NCBI GenBank assembly: GCA_944324215.1
Contig: CALUVP010000054.1
Location: forward strand, 1 to 64,000
Origin: Candidatus Gastranaerophilales bacterium
Lineage (GTDB): Bacteria > Cyanobacteriota > Vampirovibrionia > Gastranaerophilales > Gastranaerophilaceae
DNA length: 64,000 nucleotides
Direction of reading: 5' to 3'
Shown here: positions 60,257 to 64,000 of the stretch, one piece after another
Numbering within the stretch: position 1 is the stretch's first letter
How the letters are laid out: the number at the start of each line of letters is the position of its first letter
Made by a program: the position numbers and the translations under genes
The notes under the pieces: generated by a model
What the model was told of the DNA's origin: nothing
Database searches by the model: none
The model's input: only the letters and a program-made list of their open reading frames with translations

Positions 60257-60946
60257 TTATTTTCTATTTTCAGCTTTTCTCGTGCCGACTTCCACCCCAG
60301 GCAAAACAAGAACTGCAGGAATAATCCTAGCTATATTATGAACCCATTTTGAAGTTGATATGTAAGAAGCTCCTGCAACCAGATCGTCTAAGTGTGCAGA
60401 GAAGTCAATCAGTTTAACTCCACGTTCATCCTTAGTTTTAAATAAAAAATTACCAAATTTATTCATTAAAAAATTTGCAAGGTAAACTCCTGTAAAAATT
60501 CCAGCCAAAGAGCCAACAGATTGTGCCAACTTTCCGTGTTTACAGCATATTTTATTAAATAAAGCGACAGTCAATATTGGAACTGAAATATTTCCCATTT
60601 GCATGATTGCTTCACGCATTTTTGCTTTTCTATCGTTTTTATCTTTATCTATAATAAAACCACCAGCAAGTCCGCCAAGACAAGTTCCAACACCCATAGA
60701 AATTATTTGTTTTGCAAAAAATGGAGTTGAGGCAACATATGATTTCTTAAAATTTTTAAACATCTTTGCTGGACTTAGAGAATATCCGGAGCCTTTTGCT
60801 AATACTGCTAAACTGGCTCCAATTCCTAATGCTGAAGTTGCTGCAACAACAGCTTTCTCTTTTAATGTACATTTATCCTTATCACCAGAAGAATGATGGG
60901 AAAAAGCTGTATTTGAAAAGTTACTCTTTATGGGACTTATATTCAT
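60257..60946 (-). CDS. Membrane protein of unknown function (229 residues)
   Basis: Not recognised. The polar N-terminus (MNISPIKSNFSNTAFSHH, with SNF and TAF) leads to probable helices at about 35-52 (VVAATSALGIGASLAVL), 79-100 (ISMGVGTCLGGLAGGFII), 117-135, 143-165 (VGSLAGIFTGVYLANFL) and 205-220. Small Gly/Ala residues are frequent. I start at ATG 60946 with GGAAGG 7 nt upstream; the longer frame has no ribosome site. The N-terminal organisation resembles the other motif-bearing proteins here. It lies near the unknown 158-residue gene. Confidence 0.65.
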   Translation of the reverse strand: MNISPIKSNFSNTAFSHHSSGDKDKCTLKEKAVVAATSALGIGASLAVLAKGSGYSLSPAKMFKNFKKSYVASTPFFAKQIISMGVGTCLGGLAGGFIIDKDKNDRKAKMREAIMQMGNISVPILTVALFNKICCKHGKLAQSVGSLAGIFTGVYLANFLMNKFGNFLFKTKDERGVKLIDFSAHLDDLVAGASYISTSKWVHNIARIIPAVLVLPGVEVGTRKAENRK

Positions 60947-61009
60947 ACTACTACCTTCCGGATATAGTAAAACCCCTAAAAAATAAAATTGCCCCAATAT
61001 TAAAAAAAA

Positions 61010-61486
61010 TTAACAAACAGGAGAATAAAACTTTGAAATTTCTTCAAAATACTTTTCTAAAGCCTTGTAACCATTATAGATTTCATCTGTTACAGTCGAA
61101 TACCTGCTTGCTACTATATATTTTAATTCTTTTGATCTTATTTGTAGCAAATTATCAGCATCTTTCCTTAGAAGATCATTACTTGATGTTGACCATTTTT
61201 TCAAATAAGACAACTCCTCATTAATCTGCTTTATTGTAGAAAACTCTAAAGTATTAAAATCATACTTTTTAAGGAGCTGAAGTTCTGAGTTTGAGATCCT
61301 GCTTTGAACAGCTTGGAACTTGTACACACGCTTAATAATTACGTAATTATCAGCAATTCTTCTGTGAGAATATGGAACAGAACTTTTTGCAAGCAAAGCC
61401 GAAGTCGACAATGCTGTAAAAGAATCATCCTCTCTTGATAAAGAACTCTGCACAGAATTTACAGTTTCAATCTTCTTATTTATCAC
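61010..61486 (-). CDS. Hypothetical 158-residue helical protein
   Basis: Not recognised. Mostly helical and soluble (LLAKSSVPYSHRRIADNYVI, NELQLLKKYDFNTLEF-like, LSYLKKWSTSSNDLLRKDADNLLQI), with no signal peptide or membrane segment and a single C-terminal Cys. It starts at GTG 61486 with GGAG 9 nt upstream. It lies 63 nt before the 229-residue membrane-protein gene and may be co-transcribed with it. Role unknown. Confidence 0.55.
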   Translation of the reverse strand: MINKKIETVNSVQSSLSREDDSFTALSTSALLAKSSVPYSHRRIADNYVIIKRVYKFQAVQSRISNSELQLLKKYDFNTLEFSTIKQINEELSYLKKWSTSSNDLLRKDADNLLQIRSKELKYIVASRYSTVTDEIYNGYKALEKYFEEISKFYSPVC

Positions 61487-61583
61487 AAGCCCAAACTCCT
61501 TTCCCCCTCAATATATATCTATATTATATTAATCCTAAAAAAATGTCACTACCTTATATAATAATATTTACATTCTTAAACAC

Positions 61584-61620
61584 AAAAAAAAGGAGGAGAA
61601 TTAAATTCTCCTCTTTTTTA
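61584..61620 (-). terminator. Terminator after metK
   Basis: Stem GAGGAGAA / TTCTCCTC with flanking A and T runs, 14 nt beyond the metK stop. On the minus strand the outer part ends in a T run. Confidence 0.85.
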
Positions 61621-61633
61621 CTTCAAAATAGAC

Positions 61634-62905
61634 TTAGCATAGAGCACAAGAACTATTTAAAGACTTTTTTAATACATCTACCTTATCTAGCTGTTCCCAA
61701 GGTATATTCATATCAGTTCTACCTACATGGCCATAAGCAGCAAGTTTTTGGTAGAATTTTCCGCCATTTTTAGCTGGTAAATTTCTCAAATCAAAGTTTG
61801 AAATAATTGCAGCTGGACGTAAATCGAAATTCTTGCGAACTAATTCTGAAATTTCATCGTCTGAAATTCTACCTGTTCCAAAGGTGTCAACAAAGATTGA
61901 AACCGGTTCAGCTACACCAATTGCGTAAGCTAACTCAATTTCACACTTATCTGCAAGCCCTGCTGCTACAATATTTTTTGCTACATATCTTGCAGCATAA
62001 GCTGCTGATCTATCTACTTTCGTTGGATCCTTGCCAGAAAAAGCTCCGCCACCATGACGAGAGTACCCACCATAAGTATCAACAATAATTTTTCGTCCTG
62101 TTAAACCAGAATCACCCTGAGGACCGCCAACTACAAATCTACCTGAAGGATTTATAAGTATTTTAGTATTTGAATCAGGTTTTATTGATTCAGTTTCAAA
62201 GACATAATCTATAACACATTTTTTCAAATCATCACTTATTATCTGCTGAACTTTTGCATTATCGCTAACACCATTTATTTCAGCAGCATGTTGAGTAGAA
62301 AGCAATACAGTATCTATTCTTGAAGGTTTACCATCTACATATTCTACAGTAACTTGAGATTTTCCATCAGGTCTCAAATACTTAAGAATACCTTCTTTTC
62401 TTACTTGAGCCAACCTAAAAGATAGTTTGTGAGCTAAACTTATAGGAAGTGGCATTAATTCAGGTGTTTCATTGCAAGCATAACCAAACATTATACCTTG
62501 ATCGCCAGCACCTATATCTGAAGTTTCTGTAGCTGATGTAGCAGAATTTTCACTTCTACTTTCCAAAGCCTTATTTACACCACCTGCAATATCAACAGAT
62601 TGTTCATCAATGCTTGTTAACACTGCACAAGTATCACAATCAAAACCGCCACCTGCTGAACCTACATATCCAATATCTCTTATTTTATTTCTCACAACTT
62701 GTGGAATATCAACATAGCAATTTGAAGTAATTTCACCACACACTAAAACCATACCAGTTGTAGCAGTAGTTTCAGCAGCAACTCTTGAATGATTGTCTTT
62801 TGTTAAAAACTCATCCAAAATAGCATCTGAAATCTGATCACAAACTTTGTCGGGGTGTCCTTCTGTTACTGATTCAGAAGTGAATAAAAATTTTTTTGAT
62901 GTCAT
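61634..62905 (-). CDS. metK: S-adenosylmethionine synthetase
   Basis: MetK makes SAM from methionine and ATP. Motifs: [23 protein letters not shown] at the start, the SAM synthase signature [28 protein letters not shown], and [21 protein letters not shown] with [23 protein letters not shown]. At 423 residues it is slightly longer than the 384 residues of E. coli MetK, as in cyanobacteria. The C-terminus SSCALC carries two Cys. GGAG lies upstream of the ATG. It has its own promoter and terminator. Confidence 0.97.
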   Translation of the reverse strand: MTSKKFLFTSESVTEGHPDKVCDQISDAILDEFLTKDNHSRVAAETTATTGMVLVCGEITSNCYVDIPQVVRNKIRDIGYVGSAGGGFDCDTCAVLTSIDEQSVDIAGGVNKALESRSENSATSATETSDIGAGDQGIMFGYACNETPELMPLPISLAHKLSFRLAQVRKEGILKYLRPDGKSQVTVEYVDGKPSRIDTVLLSTQHAAEINGVSDNAKVQQIISDDLKKCVIDYVFETESIKPDSNTKILINPSGRFVVGGPQGDSGLTGRKIIVDTYGGYSRHGGGAFSGKDPTKVDRSAAYAARYVAKNIVAAGLADKCEIELAYAIGVAEPVSIFVDTFGTGRISDDEISELVRKNFDLRPAAIISNFDLRNLPAKNGGKFYQKLAAYGHVGRTDMNIPWEQLDKVDVLKKSLNSSCALC

Positions 62906-62972
62906 AATATTTCTCCTTAATTTATATTACTCCGGTAAGGTTTTTAATTCCGACCCGGTACACATTAGCAAC

Positions 62973-63001
62973 ATTCTAGTATGAATGAATTTTTTATGCA
63001 A
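62973..63001 (-). promoter_or_regulatory. metK promoter
   Basis: On the minus strand: -35 TTGCAT (63001-62996), a 17-nt spacer and -10 TAGAAT (62978-62973). The predicted leader is about 60 nt. It contains a short TTAC-CGGA-GTAA hairpin and a run ACCGGGTCGG, which I cannot match to a known SAM riboswitch. Confidence 0.65.
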
Positions 63002-63002
63002 C

Positions 63003-63030
63003 AAAAAACGGGAATTTATTTAAATTCCCG
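63003..63030 (-). terminator. Terminator after clpP
   Basis: Stem CGGGAATTT / AAATTCCCG with loop ATTT, 23 nt beyond the clpP stop. On the minus strand it is followed by TTTTTTGTTG. The metK promoter starts next to it. Confidence 0.9.
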
Positions 63031-63052
63031 TTACATTTGATACATATACTTT

Positions 63053-63667
63053 TTATTGTACAGAAGCAGATGACACAACTTTATCAATTAAGCCATACTC
63101 AACCGCTTCTGCAGCAGAAAGATAATGATCTCTTTCACAATCCTCTTTAACTTTTTCAAAAGATTGACCAGAGTTTTCTGCCATAATACCAATCAACATA
63201 TCTTTCATTCTTAGGATTTCTTTGGCTTCCAATTCAATATCCGTTGCTTGACCTTTTGCACCACCTAAAGGTTGGTGAATCATAATTCTCGCGCTAGGAA
63301 GAGCCATCCTCTTTCCTTTTGCTCCGGCAGAAAGAAGGAATGCTCCCATTGAAGCAGCTTCACCAAGACAAATTGTCTGGACATCAGCTTTTATTAGATT
63401 CATTGTATCATATATTGCCATACCAGAAGTTATTACACCTCCTGGAGAATTTATATACAACATAATATCCTTTTCCGGGTTTTCACTATCCAATAGCAAA
63501 AGTTGTGCTACAACTGAGTTAGCGACATCATCATCTATCTCTGTACCCAAAAATATTATACGTTCTCGCAATAAACGCGAAAATATATCAAAAGACTTTT
63601 CGCCTCTTGATGAAGATTCTATAACTGTTGGTACATAACTCAATATCTTCTTATAATCTGTTGTCAT
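63053..63667 (-). CDS. clpP: ATP-dependent Clp protease proteolytic subunit
   Basis: ClpP forms the tetradecameric serine protease chamber that works with ClpX/ClpA/ClpC. The catalytic Ser is in [16 protein letters not shown], His in [11 protein letters not shown] and Asp lies in the region following [28 protein letters not shown] and [15 protein letters not shown] are classical. I start at ATG 63667 with GAGGAAGAG upstream, giving 204 residues, close to the family norm. The propeptide is short. clpX is not adjacent. Cyanobacterial relatives have several ClpP paralogues. Confidence 0.96.
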   Translation of the reverse strand: MTTDYKKILSYVPTVIESSSRGEKSFDIFSRLLRERIIFLGTEIDDDVANSVVAQLLLLDSENPEKDIMLYINSPGGVITSGMAIYDTMNLIKADVQTICLGEAASMGAFLLSAGAKGKRMALPSARIMIHQPLGGAKGQATDIELEAKEILRMKDMLIGIMAENSGQSFEKVKEDCERDHYLSAAEAVEYGLIDKVVSSASVQ

Positions 63668-63758
63668 AATCTCTTCCTCTATTGTATTATAACTTCTTAT
63701 TAACTTAAAATCATAATACAATAAAGTTCGGATGGATGCAATAAACCAGACATACTAA

Positions 63759-64000
63759 CTATGGATTATTTTTTTTATTATCTTTATATTCACCTTCTTT
63801 ATTAATTGCATCCTCTGCAATATCACCACCAACTAGTCCAATTATCAAACCGGCACCCGCCAAGCAAGCTGCCGCCGGAGCTGCCACGAAAGATGCAACC
63901 AATACCGCCCCTGCACCTAGTGTTCCGCCTACAATACTACCAAATTTCCCTCTAAAATTTACATTTCTCTCAGGATTAGTGAATTGCTGTCTACCTTGAT
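63759..64000 (-). CDS. Gly/Ala-rich hydrophobic protein with NVNFRG motif (5' end beyond the window)
   Basis: On the minus strand an open frame runs from the window edge to TAG at 63759-63761. The visible part begins with polar residues (QGRQQFTNPERNVNFRGKFG), then a long Gly/Ala-rich hydrophobic region (GSIVGGTLGAGAVLVASF, AAACLAGAGLIIGLVGG) resembling glycine-zipper proteins. It ends in an acidic/lysine tail (EDAINKEGEYKDNKKNN). NVNFRG is close to the NVGFKA and NVKFGA motifs of other proteins in this window. The N-terminal end is not visible. Unknown family. Confidence 0.65.
   Translation of the reverse strand, partial: QGRQQFTNPERNVNFRGKFGSIVGGTLGAGAVLVASFVAAPAAACLAGAGLIIGLVGGDIAEDAINKEGEYKDNKKNNP

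Noticed and set aside
1-64000. CRISPR arrays, insertion sequences, rRNA, prophage
   Set aside because: I saw no regularly spaced repeats, transposase motifs or terminal inverted repeats, no rRNA segments and no phage structural genes. The only tRNA found is tRNA-Arg at 19.2 kb.

Overview
The window is an AT-rich bacterial chromosome segment with short intergenic gaps, many ATGA-type or 1-25 nt gene overlaps, and frequent GTG/TTG starts. Gene content points to a non-photosynthetic, anaerobic relative of cyanobacteria (Melainabacteria/Vampirovibrionia, most like the gut order Gastranaerophilales). This is an inference. It rests on a homologue of the cyanobacterial clock-input Fe-S protein LdpA, a cyanobacterial-type PDZ/radical SAM (DUF512) protein, no photosynthesis genes, superoxide reductase plus ferritin, and several large lineage-type proteins that match no family I recognise.

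Layout. 1-2.9 kb: an edge-truncated sugar ABC ATPase, a histidine-kinase-like protein without its catalytic residues, and a DnaJ-like chaperone with half a zinc finger. 2.9-7.3 kb: glycine cleavage genes gcvT-gcvH-gcvPA (no gcvPB), then a nucleoside transporter. 7.4-12 kb (minus): a DUF262-like protein with a winged-helix partner, a SPOR protein, DUF366, queC and a HEAT-repeat protein. 12-13 kb: two small proteins behind near-identical promoter motifs. 13-19 kb (minus): folD with a CooC-like ATPase, a NarL-type regulator, the PDZ/radical SAM protein, a PadR regulator, a GGDEF plus degenerate HD-GYP protein, and tRNA-Arg(CCG). 19.6-25.5 kb (minus): nadC-nadB, a TPR membrane protein, a putative metalloprotease, cutA and a GlcD-type oxidase. 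25.5-32.2 kb: one 2232-residue coiled-coil protein. 32.2-33.7 kb: spmA-spmB and a zinc-ribbon protein.

33.8-40.6 kb: an unlisted 59-residue protein; an operon of two unknown membrane proteins and a GH13 glycosidase; then superoxide reductase and ferritin. 40.7-44.8 kb (plus): a YkgJ-like protein, rlmN, a Maf/DUF115 protein and dtd. 45.5-48 kb (plus): rsmH, an FtsL-like protein and the LdpA homologue. 48-49 kb: a twice-frameshifted EF-hand pseudogene and a gene remnant. 49-54 kb: a 1613-residue GH13 protein. 54-57 kb: an orphan FliI/SctN-type ATPase and a COG2509 flavoprotein. 57-64 kb: TPR and SIMPL proteins, an alcohol dehydrogenase, a 50-residue protein, two unknowns, metK, clpP and an edge-truncated hydrophobic protein.

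The most intriguing theme: several proteins without Sec signal peptides (both GH13 enzymes, a coiled-coil protein, a membrane protein and the right-edge protein) carry a similar short motif near the N-terminus: a hydrophobic residue, any residue, Phe, then Lys/Arg/Gly, then Gly/Ala/Ser. The window also holds an orphan type III-type export ATPase. A lineage-specific sorting tag is a testable hypothesis, not an established fact. A second theme is promoters whose -10 box lies about 7-9 nt before the start codon with no Shine-Dalgarno sequence, implying leaderless or near-leaderless mRNAs. No stretch over 300 bases lacks a gene. I saw no CRISPR array, insertion sequence, rRNA or prophage.
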